Assembly: GCA_002408085.1 (NCBI GenBank)
Contig: DHQL01000007.1
Location: 502,259-566,258, forward strand
Reading direction: 5' to 3'
Source of the DNA: Spirochaeta sp. UBA5339
Lineage (GTDB): Bacteria > Spirochaetota > Spirochaetia > DSM-2461
DNA: 64,000 nucleotides
Under the pieces are notes generated by a model that worked only from the letters and a program-made list of their open reading frames with translations, ran no database searches and was not told the origin of the DNA. A program made the translations under genes and the position numbers. Of the stretch, positions 17,912-26,257 are shown piece after piece (positions within the stretch are counted from its first letter, which is position 1; every line of letters starts with the position of its first letter).

Positions 17912-18829
17912 TCAGAAAGAGAGGTTCAGAAGGATATCGTGATTGTAGTTGCCGAAGCCTTTTCCGAAGATATTGATTCCTCCGACGTTCTCGGCATCCT
18001 CTTTTACTTCAAATTTAACCTTGATGGAGTGGTGTTCGGTCAGTTCCAGATCATCAATGGTCAGATCCGAGATTTTCATTCCATCGATATAGGATCCCTC
18101 TTCGTTGACAACCCATGTCTTCAGCAGACCGTACTGGGAGCCTTCCAGTTTCCACCAGTCGGGGGTGAAGTTTCCTCTCTTGTCCCCGAAGTCGCCGGGA
18201 CTTGTCCAGGTTCCCACCTCTTTACTGTTTATATTGAGGGTTATATCACTGAGCCACTTGGGATTGGTACCGGGAATCTCTGAGGAGAGCTCCACTGTGA
18301 GTTCCAGTTTTCTGACGGGTTTTTTCTTGTTGTAGGAGTTGTTGGGAAACTGATACTTCACAAATCCCTTTTCAAACCAGAGTAGGCCTGCACTGATTCG
18401 TTCAGGTTCCAGAAAGGATTCGGGAGTGTCCAGATAACCGATAATCTTCTTATTGGTGCACATTCCGCAGGGTGCGGAGACATCATATTCTATAAACAGT
18501 CCAACGGGCATCTCCACTGTGATGACCTCTTCATCGGAGTTTTTGGTGTCCTGAAAGGAGATTACATACTCATCATAGATGTTCTTGCAGATCTTCTGGT
18601 TTCCCTTAACTGCCTTCTGTATCTTGTAGCTGATAAGTTCCGCCTTGGCCAGGGTCATTACATTGGTGGCTACAGTGGACTGGGGAAGGCCCAGAATCGA
18701 TGCCAGTTCGTTGACATTCTTATCGCCCTTCCTCAGCTCTTCAAGAATCCGGATGCGGATTTCAGATGCCAGACCTTTAATAACGTCAAGATCCTTTTGC
18801 GGATCAATCAGCATGATGCGTCTTCCCAT
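17912..18829 (-). CDS. ArsR-like winged-helix transcriptional regulator with large C-terminal domain
   Basis: A 305-residue protein. Residues about 10-85 are an ArsR-type winged helix (LASEIRIRILEELRKGDKNV, NELASILGLPQSTVATNVMTL). The remaining 200 residues have no motif I recognise, but contain CGMC near residue 140 and many beta-strand-like stretches, so this half is probably the ligand sensor and much longer than in metal-sensing ArsR proteins. AAGGAG precedes the ATG. The gene lies directly upstream of the arabinoside operon and divergent from the GH43 lipoprotein gene, the usual position for a local sugar-responsive regulator. The ligand is unknown; arabinose or an arabino-oligosaccharide is the obvious guess. 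Confidence 0.8.
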   Translation of the reverse strand: MGRRIMLIDPQKDLDVIKGLASEIRIRILEELRKGDKNVNELASILGLPQSTVATNVMTLAKAELISYKIQKAVKGNQKICKNIYDEYVISFQDTKNSDEEVITVEMPVGLFIEYDVSAPCGMCTNKKIIGYLDTPESFLEPERISAGLLWFEKGFVKYQFPNNSYNKKKPVRKLELTVELSSEIPGTNPKWLSDITLNINSKEVGTWTSPGDFGDKRGNFTPDWWKLEGSQYGLLKTWVVNEEGSYIDGMKISDLTIDDLELTEHHSIKVKFEVKEDAENVGGINIFGKGFGNYNHDILLNLSF

Positions 18830-18927
18830 ATACCCAGATTCTCCTTGATTGAAACAGTTTTTGTTCTATTTCCTTAAATATGTACCATGTATTTTTCATC
18901 TAATACGGGTCTAAAGTCAAGTATTTG

Positions 18928-18944
18928 TATCAAAAAAATTGATA
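18928..18944. promoter_or_regulatory. Inverted repeat between divergent regulator and GH43 genes
   Basis: TATCAA and TTGATA flank five A residues, a perfect 6+5+6 palindrome midway between the two divergent starts. It is a candidate operator for the adjacent ArsR-like regulator. Confidence 0.5.
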
Positions 18945-19023
18945 TGATGATATAGTTCTTTGGGCCGACTGGGGGCTCAAGGTACCGGAAGCGGCATAAT
19001 GTAAAATTGATCAGGAGAGAAGA

Positions 19024-20535
19024 ATGAGAAGAGTAAACCAGGGAATAATGATTCTTTTAATCCCCTTTATAATGTTGACCGCAGGATGCAGCCGGCAGGA
19101 GACGGGGGAGCCGTCGGCGGCTGTAGAACAGAGTCTTGAAAGAGTTACAAACAGGGGAGTGGCGGTCCATGATCCCTCCCTTATAAAGAGTGAAGATGGG
19201 AGATACTACCTCTTTGGAACCCATATGGCCGCGGCCTCCAGCAGTGATCTGGTTCACTGGAAGATGTTTGCTCAGAATGTGGGAGGAAGAAATCCCCTTT
19301 TTAACAACCTTTTTACCGATATGAAGGCTTTTGAATATGTGGGACGGAACTCGGAGAACTGGTACTCCGTCTGGGCTCCTCAGGTCATCTATAATAAGAA
19401 GACCGGCCAGTATATGATGTACTTCTGTACAACCTCCTCCTATATCAAGTCGAGCCTCTGTTTTGCGGTGTCAGACAGCATCGAAGGTCCCTACAGCTTT
19501 GTGGACAGGATCATCGATTCGGGATTTACACCCGCCACCATCAAATATACAAATGTCTCCGATATTATTCCCGAGGATGACTACTCCCGTTACTTTCTGC
19601 TACGTGGCTACAACAACCAGCACTGGCCCAACGCCATCGACCCCGCCCTCTTTTATGATGAGGATGACAGGCTCTGGATGACCTATGGTTCCTGGTCCGG
19701 AGGGATCTTCCTGCTGGAGATTGATGAAGAGACGGGATACCCCATCCATCCCGAGGCAGATGAAGATGCGGACACCTATTTCGGAAGACGACTCATCGGC
19801 GGTTTCCATCACTCCGTGGAGGGGCCCTGGATTCACTACGATGAAGAGAGCGGCTGGTACTACCTCTTCGTAACCTACGGCAGTCTTCAGCGGGACGGCG
19901 GCTACCAGATCAGACTCTTCCGTTCAGAAAATGTCGAAGGACCCTATGTGGATCCCGCCGGACAGACTCTGGGGGGTGAAGAGAATCACCACGACTTCGG
20001 CATGAAAATGACAAGCAACTACACCCTGCCCAGCCTGGATACGGCCTATATGGCTCCGGGGCACAACTCGGTTTTTCAGGATGTGGATGTGCTGCTGACC
20101 GCCTTTCACACCCGGTTCAACAAGGGCGGTGAAAATCATGAACCCCGTATCCATCAGCTGCTGCGCCTTTCAGACGGCTGGCTGACCATGGCGCCCTACC
20201 GCTATTCAGGAACAGCTGCACGAACAGAAGGGATCACCCGTAAGGAGCTGCGGGGAGATTATCTTCTGATTGATCACGGTATTGAGATCAGCAGCAGGAT
20301 TAACACTCCCGTCGAGGTGAAACTGGCCTTCGGCGGCCGGGTGAGGTCTTCGGAGAAGTCTCTGAAAGGGAAATGGTCCTACGATGAAAAGTCCGGAGAG
20401 ATTGAGATGATCCTGGGAGGCCGTTCGTTCAGGGGAATTGTTCTGGAGCAGGAGGATGAACTGGGCCGGCCGGTGGTCTGCATCTCTGCTGTCAGCCCAT
20501 CCAATCATACGGTTTGGGCTGTCAGGACACCCTGA
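19024..20535 (+). CDS. GH43 arabinan-degrading lipoprotein
   Basis: A 503-residue surface or periplasmic lipoprotein with lipobox MLTAGC (Cys22). The five-bladed GH43 propeller has the catalytic base Asp50 in VHDPSLI, the pKa modulator Asp206 in NAIDPALFYD and the general acid Glu266 in HHSVEGPWI. A C-terminal domain of about 120 residues (after PYRYSGTAART) fits the extra beta-domain found in endo-1,5-alpha-L-arabinanases. It should cut arabinan outside the cytoplasm, supplying oligosaccharides for the ABC system encoded on the other strand. AGGAGAGA precedes the ATG. It is divergent from the ArsR-like regulator and shares its intergenic palindrome. Confidence 0.9.
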   Translation: MRRVNQGIMILLIPFIMLTAGCSRQETGEPSAAVEQSLERVTNRGVAVHDPSLIKSEDGRYYLFGTHMAAASSSDLVHWKMFAQNVGGRNPLFNNLFTDMKAFEYVGRNSENWYSVWAPQVIYNKKTGQYMMYFCTTSSYIKSSLCFAVSDSIEGPYSFVDRIIDSGFTPATIKYTNVSDIIPEDDYSRYFLLRGYNNQHWPNAIDPALFYDEDDRLWMTYGSWSGGIFLLEIDEETGYPIHPEADEDADTYFGRRLIGGFHHSVEGPWIHYDEESGWYYLFVTYGSLQRDGGYQIRLFRSENVEGPYVDPAGQTLGGEENHHDFGMKMTSNYTLPSLDTAYMAPGHNSVFQDVDVLLTAFHTRFNKGGENHEPRIHQLLRLSDGWLTMAPYRYSGTAARTEGITRKELRGDYLLIDHGIEISSRINTPVEVKLAFGGRVRSSEKSLKGKWSYDEKSGEIEMILGGRSFRGIVLEQEDELGRPVVCISAVSPSNHTVWAVRTP

Positions 20536-20548
20536 ACCCCATAGTTAA

Positions 20549-20575
20549 GCAGGGGGAATTTCTCCCTGCCTTTCC
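20549..20575 (+). terminator. Probable terminator after GH43 gene
   Basis: GCAGGGGGA pairs with TCTCCCTGC over a three-base loop (one GU pair) and is followed by CTTTCC. The T run is weak. Confidence 0.55.
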
Positions 20576-20617
20576 TCCTCTGTAAAACGGTTAAAAATGA
20601 ACACGGGTAAGTGTATG

Positions 20618-20646
20618 TTGATAAATCTATAGTGGAGATGTATAAT
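20618..20646 (+). promoter_or_regulatory. Sigma-70 promoter of the hydrogenase-like/MCP gene
   Basis: TTGATA (20618-20623) and a perfect TATAAT (20641-20646) are spaced by exactly 17 bp, about 70 bases before the start codon. Confidence 0.75.
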
Positions 20647-20714
20647 ATAAAATTCAACTGAGTCCCGCCTGAAATAGAGAGTAACAAATTCTTTATCGGG
20701 AGAAAAATTAGATT

Positions 20715-22799
20715 ATGCAGACCAGTCCTGTTGTGGGGGTGAACCCCGATCTTTGTATCAATTGTCACCAGTGTATAGCAGTCTGTCCGGTTAAATACTG
20801 CCTTGACGGCAGCGGAGACACTGTTAAGATCGACCATCTGACCTGTATCGGCTGCGGTTCCTGTATTGACGCCTGCCGTCAGCATTCACGGTATTACATT
20901 GACGACTGGCCGGTCTTTGAAGAGAACCGGAGTAGGAAAAAGTATGCTGCCATTGTTGCACCGTCGGCTGCCGCATCCTTCGGCGGAGATCTGCTGAAAC
21001 TGAACGGGCTCTTCGCTTCCCTCGGTGTGGAGGCATTCTTCGATGTCAGTTTCGGTGCAGAGCTGACGGTCCGCTCCTATCTGGACTACCTGAAAAATCA
21101 TGGAGACAGTTTTATGATTGCCCAGCCCTGCCCGGCAATTGTCAACTACATGGAGATCTACCAGCCGGGTCTTCTGGACCATCTTGCTCCCCTGGACTCC
21201 CCGATGATGCACAGCGTTAAGATGATAAGGGAATTTTATCCTCAGTATGCGGATCATCAGATAATCGCCATCTCGCCCTGTATTGCAAAGAAAACAGAGT
21301 TTGAATCTGTGGGGGAGGATGTATTGAATCTTACCTTCCTCTCAATTGAAAGCTATATGAAGGAGAAGGGTGTGACTCTGGATTCCTTTGAGGCTATTCC
21401 CTATACCTCGGCTCAGGCAGAGCGGGCCGTGCTCTTTTCATCCCCCGGGGGACTGAAGGATACGGTGGAGCGGGAAGCACCTCAGTTGATGAGCCGCGTC
21501 CGGAAAATTGAGGGACCCCACACGGTCTATGACTACTTCAAGAGCCTTGAGAAGGTTAAGGACCGGGATGGTCTGCCTCTGCTGATCGACTGTCTGAACT
21601 GCGAGAAGGGTTGCAACGGCGGAACCGGAACCGGGTGCAGAGACTTTCCCAGGGATCTGCTGGACTCTGCGGTTCAGGAGCGCTCAATCCGGGCCAGAAA
21701 GAAATACAGCGGCAAGCTGAGCAACAGGAAAGCCAGAAAGACCCTTGCCAGGATCACCGGGGGATACTGGAGGAAAGATCTCTACAACAGGAGCTACAGG
21801 GACCGCTCGGATCAGAGCAAGGTCCGTATCCCCGGAAACCGGGAGCAGCAGGGCATTTACAGGTCCATGCTCAAGGAGTCGGAAAAAGATCTCTATAACT
21901 GCGCCTCCTGCGGATACAACTCCTGTGCCGGAATGGCCATAGCCATCTACAATGGTCTGAACAAAGCTGAGAACTGTCACCACTATCAGATTGAGATGCT
22001 CAAACGAGGAAAGGAGTCTGTGGCTTCTGCCACAAGGAAGATTGAAGAGAAGGTTAAGGAGGTCAGCTCTGTGGTGATGCAGATCTCCGATCATGCGGTC
22101 TCCATGCATGACAGTTCCTCCGATCAGGTATCGGCAGTTGAGGAGTCCAGTGCCGCCATTCAGCAGATGATCGCCTCCATTATCGAAGCCAATAACATTG
22201 TCCAGTCAAGACACAATCAGATCCACTCCATGAAGGAGGGGACCGTGGACAGTGCCGGTGTTCTGGAACGGAGCGTCAAGTCCGTGGACAGTGTTTTTCA
22301 GAGTGTGGACAAGATTCAGTCTGTCAACAAGACAATCAACTCAGTTGCGGTTAATACAAATCTTCTCTCCATGAATGCGGCCATCGAGGCAGCCCATGCG
22401 GGAACCGCAGGAAGCGGTTTTGCCGTCGTGGCCGGGGAGATCAGAAAACTGGCCAACGAAACTGCCAGGAACGCCCAGATTATTGCCGGTGACCTGACGG
22501 GAATCCTTCAGAATATTGAAGAGACCAGAGAGTCCTCCCGGGAGTCCTCCAGGATGATGGAGGGAATCATTCGGAACCTCGATTCTGTAACGGCCTGCTT
22601 TATTGAACTCTCCCGTGCCATGACCGATATGAATGAAGGCACCGAACAGGTAAGCCGTCATCTTGATGGAATCCTCGGCGGCAGCAGGATGGTGGACGAT
22701 CATACCCGGGCTCTGAGAGAGATTATGGAGGAGCTTACCGGACATTTCGATGAGCTCCTGAAGATCTCAAGAGAGAGTTCCGAGGTTTTTCGCACTTGA
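20715..22799 (+). CDS. [FeFe]-hydrogenase-like domain fused to a methyl-accepting chemotaxis signalling domain
   Basis: A 694-residue soluble protein with no membrane helix. Residues 10-58 hold two 4Fe-4S ferredoxin motifs (Cys14/17/20/24 and Cys44/47/50/54). Residues about 75-310 are a [FeFe]-hydrogenase large-subunit fold with cluster-ligand candidates Cys139 (AQPCPA), Cys189 (SPCIAKKTE), Cys296 and Cys300 (CLNCEKGCNGG). The canonical TSCCP reads AQPCP, so the proton-relay Cys is replaced by Pro. Residues 396-421 carry a further CxxC-x4-C-x16-C iron-sulphur motif. Residues about 440-690 are an MCP signalling hairpin with NTNLLSMNAAIEAAHAG and FAVVAGEIRKLANETA. A cytoplasmic redox or hydrogen sensor feeding CheA is inferred, rather than a bulk hydrogenase. 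It is monocistronic with its own promoter. Confidence 0.9.
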   Translation: MQTSPVVGVNPDLCINCHQCIAVCPVKYCLDGSGDTVKIDHLTCIGCGSCIDACRQHSRYYIDDWPVFEENRSRKKYAAIVAPSAAASFGGDLLKLNGLFASLGVEAFFDVSFGAELTVRSYLDYLKNHGDSFMIAQPCPAIVNYMEIYQPGLLDHLAPLDSPMMHSVKMIREFYPQYADHQIIAISPCIAKKTEFESVGEDVLNLTFLSIESYMKEKGVTLDSFEAIPYTSAQAERAVLFSSPGGLKDTVEREAPQLMSRVRKIEGPHTVYDYFKSLEKVKDRDGLPLLIDCLNCEKGCNGGTGTGCRDFPRDLLDSAVQERSIRARKKYSGKLSNRKARKTLARITGGYWRKDLYNRSYRDRSDQSKVRIPGNREQQGIYRSMLKESEKDLYNCASCGYNSCAGMAIAIYNGLNKAENCHHYQIEMLKRGKESVASATRKIEEKVKEVSSVVMQISDHAVSMHDSSSDQVSAVEESSAAIQQMIASIIEANNIVQSRHNQIHSMKEGTVDSAGVLERSVKSVDSVFQSVDKIQSVNKTINSVAVNTNLLSMNAAIEAAHAGTAGSGFAVVAGEIRKLANETARNAQIIAGDLTGILQNIEETRESSRESSRMMEGIIRNLDSVTACFIELSRAMTDMNEGTEQVSRHLDGILGGSRMVDDHTRALREIMEELTGHFDELLKISRESSEVFRT

Positions 22800-22922
22800 C
22801 CCTTCCCTGTTTCCGGGAAAATGTCGGATTTTTTAAAGAAATGATCGAATAATTTGATGTTCAATTAGTCTCAGCAGAGAGAAAATACCAGTAATCACAC
22901 ACTTATTCAAAAGGAGAATAAA

Positions 22923-24224
22923 ATGAGAAAGCTGGTATTTCTGCTTCTGATCGCTTTAGTTGCAATGCCTCTGTTTGCCGGAGGGCAGAGCGAGGGCGGC
23001 CAATCAGGAAAGGATGAGATGTCCATCATCTGGTGGGGTTCTCAGAACCGTCATGACAGAACAATCAAAACAATAGACCTCTATATGGAGGAGAACCCCA
23101 ATGTGGATATCACCTATGAGTTTGCCGGCTGGGGGGATTACTGGACCAAGGTAACCACGATGGCAGCCGGAGGCATGCTTCCCGATGTAATGCAGCAGGA
23201 CTATGCGAAGCTTGCAGAGTGGGTGGACAAGGGACTGATGGAACCTCTGGATGGTTATGTTGATAAGGGAATTATCGATTTCTCGGATGTTGAAGAGAGC
23301 GCTCTTTCCGGCGGACGGATCGGTGGTGATCTCTATGCAGTTAATATCGGACTCAACTCAATGTGCATTGTTCTTGATGTGGACAAGTTCGAAGAAGCCG
23401 GCATTCCTCTTCCCGATCAGAACTGGACCTGGAAGGAGTTCAAGGAAATTGCTCTTGAGATCCATGAAAAACTGGGTATCTACGGCATGGGTCATGACCT
23501 TCTTAATGAGCAGATGTGGAAGGCTCTCTATCTGAGTAATGGAGAGTGGGCCTATACTGATGACGGAACACAGCTCGGCTATACAGACGACTCTGTTCTG
23601 GAAGAGTATTGCAATATGGTCCTTGAACTGATGGAAGCCGGTGCCGTTCCTTCAAGAGATGTAGAACTGGCCCTTTATCACAACAAGGGTGTTGAGGTTG
23701 TAGCCATGGTGAACGGCGACTCTGCCATGGAGATGATGTGGAGCAACCAGTTGACAGCTCTCAGTACTGCCGCCGGTCCCAACCGTAACTTCTATATGAC
23801 TCATCTGCCCCGTCTGACTAAGGACGGACCCTCTGCAAACTATTTGAAACCCGGACAGTTTCTCTCTGTCAGCAGCAGATCAAAGAATCCCGAGAGAGCC
23901 GCAGATTTTATAAACTTTTTTACCAATGATCTCGGTGCCAATGAGATTCTGCTGGCCGAGCGCGGGGTTCCAATTGCCGCACATATAAGAGAGGGGCTTA
24001 AGCCCATGCTTGAGCCTGCTTCTGTTATTGCCTTTGATTTCATAACCAGAGTTTCAACAGACAGCAGTCCTCTTCCCCAGCCGGATCCTGTTGGATACTC
24101 CGACCTTCTTCAAAATGTCTATATCCCCGAGTTCTGGGATCCCATGGCCTACGGCTTGATCTCAGTACAGGAAGCCATTGCCAATCTGCGCAGCGGTGCT
24201 GAAAAGATCCTTACCAGGAACTGA
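22923..24224 (+). CDS. ABC sugar-binding protein (family 1), non-lipobox signal
   Basis: A 433-residue family 1 solute-binding protein. The signal peptide (MRKLVFLLLIALVAMPLFAG) is followed by GQSEGGQSGK and has no cysteine, so it is probably a free periplasmic protein. Mature motifs include MSIIWWGSQNRHDRTIKTI and ITYEFAGWGDYWTKVTTMAAGG-like start regions typical of CUT1 binding proteins. AAGGAG precedes the ATG. It heads an operon with two permeases and no ATPase; a YesM/YesN two-component pair follows and may regulate it. Substrate is not evident from sequence. Confidence 0.92.
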   Translation: MRKLVFLLLIALVAMPLFAGGQSEGGQSGKDEMSIIWWGSQNRHDRTIKTIDLYMEENPNVDITYEFAGWGDYWTKVTTMAAGGMLPDVMQQDYAKLAEWVDKGLMEPLDGYVDKGIIDFSDVEESALSGGRIGGDLYAVNIGLNSMCIVLDVDKFEEAGIPLPDQNWTWKEFKEIALEIHEKLGIYGMGHDLLNEQMWKALYLSNGEWAYTDDGTQLGYTDDSVLEEYCNMVLELMEAGAVPSRDVELALYHNKGVEVVAMVNGDSAMEMMWSNQLTALSTAAGPNRNFYMTHLPRLTKDGPSANYLKPGQFLSVSSRSKNPERAADFINFFTNDLGANEILLAERGVPIAAHIREGLKPMLEPASVIAFDFITRVSTDSSPLPQPDPVGYSDLLQNVYIPEFWDPMAYGLISVQEAIANLRSGAEKILTRN

Positions 24225-24294
24225 TTCTTTTTCTTTATATCCAGGGGAGCCTGTCAGATAAAGAGGGCTCCCCAATCCAACTGTGAGACAGGCT

Positions 24295-25191
24295 ATGATT
24301 AGAATAAAAAAACACTCAGTCCGGGATGCTGTTGATGGGTATATCTTTATACTGCCCTGGCTGATCGGCTTTCTGGGACTGACACTGGTCCCAATGGCGG
24401 CGACCCTCTACCTGGGTTTTACCGACTACGATATGTTTTCCAACCCCGAGTTTGTAGGACTGAAAAACTTTGTGAAAATGTTCAGTGAGGACAACAGGTA
24501 CTGGAAATCGGTTAGAGCGACTCTCTACTTCGCCTTTTTTTCTGTTCCCTCCAAGCTGATTTTTGCCCTTATGGTGGCCTTGCTGCTGCACAACAAGAGG
24601 AGGGGAAACTACTTTTACAGGGCACTCTACTATGCTCCCTCTGTTGTCGGTTCCAGTGTGGCCGTGGCGGTGATGTGGAGAGAAATCTTTAAACCCAACG
24701 GCCTGGTCAATGCTGTTCTGGCCGTCTTTAGACTTCCCTCCAATACGGTTTGGCTTGGTGACCCGCGCTTTGCCATCTGGACGCTGATCCTTCTGGTTGT
24801 CTGGCAGTTCGGATCTCCCATGCTGATCTTTCTGGCGGGATTGAAGCAGATTCCCACAGAACTCTATGAGTCTTCCTCTATTGACGGAGCGGGACCCTTC
24901 AGGCAGTTTTTCAGAATCACTCTTCCCCTTTTGACTCCGATATTTCTGTTCAACCTGATTATGCAGATGATTACCGGATTCACCGCCTTTACCCAGGCCT
25001 TTATCGTAACCGAAGGAGCACCGCTGGACACAACTAATTTCTATGCCCTCTACCTCTACAGGAGAGCCTTCGAGAATTTCCAGATGGGATACGGTTCAGC
25101 GATGGCCATGGTACTGCTTATCACAATTGCTCTAATGACAGGGCTTGTTTTCAAATCATCCCCCTATTGGGTTCATTATGAGGCGGAGTAA
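24295..25191 (+). CDS. ABC sugar permease, MalF type
   Basis: A 298-residue inner-membrane permease with about six helices (GYIFILPWLIGFLGLTLVPM first) and the EAA loop YESSSIDGAGPFRQFFRITLP near 200-220. The ATG at 24295 is chosen over a GTG four codons upstream because family members begin shortly before the basic RIKKHSVRDA segment; the ribosome site is weak either way. It is the second gene of the importer, three bases before the MalG-type gene. Confidence 0.92.
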   Translation: MIRIKKHSVRDAVDGYIFILPWLIGFLGLTLVPMAATLYLGFTDYDMFSNPEFVGLKNFVKMFSEDNRYWKSVRATLYFAFFSVPSKLIFALMVALLLHNKRRGNYFYRALYYAPSVVGSSVAVAVMWREIFKPNGLVNAVLAVFRLPSNTVWLGDPRFAIWTLILLVVWQFGSPMLIFLAGLKQIPTELYESSSIDGAGPFRQFFRITLPLLTPIFLFNLIMQMITGFTAFTQAFIVTEGAPLDTTNFYALYLYRRAFENFQMGYGSAMAMVLLITIALMTGLVFKSSPYWVHYEAE

Positions 25192-25194
25192 AAC

Positions 25195-26049
25195 ATGGCA
25201 AAATTAAACAAACGAAAAGAGCGGGTTAAAACCCTTTGCTACCATACCCTTGTAGCCCTTCTTGGAATTGTAATGATCTATCCGATTCTCTGGCTGGCGG
25301 GCAGCTCCTTTAAGGCTACAGATGAACTCTTTACCAGAGTGTCCTCCATTTTTCCTGCAAATCCGACCTTTGATCACTATATAAGCGGCTGGAAGGGTTT
25401 CGGAAATATAAGCTTTACCATTTTTTACAAAAACACATTTATCATAACCGGAATCAGCACAATAGCTGTGGTATTCTCGTCCGCCTTTATCGCATATGGT
25501 TTTGCAAGACTCAACTTTCCCTTCAAGAAATTCTGGTTTGCCTGTATGCTCTCAACACTGATGCTGCCGATTCAGATTCAGCTTATTCCCCAGTATCTCT
25601 TTTTCAGTCATCTCGGACTAGTTAACAGTTTCACTCCGGTTATCCTTCCAAACTTTTTCGGAAAAGCCTTCTACATCTTTATGATTGTCCAGTTTATCCG
25701 GGGGATTCCCCGCACCCTGGATGAGGCGGCCGAGATTGACGGCTGCAACAGATTCAGGACTTTTTTCACCATAATTATGCCCCTGTGCACTCCCGCAATG
25801 ATTACGGCTGCGATCTTTGCCTTCTACTGGACCTGGGGAGAGTTTCTGATGCCTCTGATTTATCTGAACAATCCGAAACTCTACACCGTGTCTCTGGCAC
25901 TGAGATCCTTTGCCGATCCCAGTGGAATGACCAATTGGGGAGCCATCTATGCCATGTCCTTCCTCTCTCTTGTTCCGGTGTTCGTTATCTTTATTCTTCT
26001 TCAGAGATATCTGATAGAGGGAATCAGTACGGAGGGTATAAAGGGTTAA
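25195..26049 (+). CDS. ABC sugar permease, MalG type
   Basis: A 284-residue permease with six helices (TLVALLGIVMIYPILWLAGSS first), the EAA loop DEAAEIDGCNRFRTFFTIIMP near 180-200 and the typical C-terminus RYLIEGISTEGIKG. It follows the MalF-type gene by three bases and ends just before a strong terminator, so the operon is binding protein plus two permeases. An ATPase from elsewhere in the genome must energise it. Confidence 0.93.
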   Translation: MAKLNKRKERVKTLCYHTLVALLGIVMIYPILWLAGSSFKATDELFTRVSSIFPANPTFDHYISGWKGFGNISFTIFYKNTFIITGISTIAVVFSSAFIAYGFARLNFPFKKFWFACMLSTLMLPIQIQLIPQYLFFSHLGLVNSFTPVILPNFFGKAFYIFMIVQFIRGIPRTLDEAAEIDGCNRFRTFFTIIMPLCTPAMITAAIFAFYWTWGEFLMPLIYLNNPKLYTVSLALRSFADPSGMTNWGAIYAMSFLSLVPVFVIFILLQRYLIEGISTEGIKG

Positions 26050-26058
26050 ATCTCTCTA

Positions 26059-26106
26059 CCGGGATGGATCTTCACCAGGACCTCCGGTGGTTCCATCCCG
26101 GCTTTT
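26059..26106 (+). terminator. Strong terminator after the second ABC operon
   Basis: CCGGGATGGA pairs perfectly with TCCATCCCGG; the loop contains a further CACC/GGTG pairing, and CTTTT follows. It separates the transporter genes from the two-component genes. Confidence 0.85.
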
Positions 26107-26257
26107 ATACTATGCCCTATATCTATGTGAATTATAAATCATCTATCCTGAGAACCATGGTATATTTATTTTCTGAACTGGAGGATTCACAGGAGTTCTT
26201 TTATCGGAGACAGAAAATGTCCGAAGCTTCCGCAGTTTTCCGCGGTTTCCATGAGGT

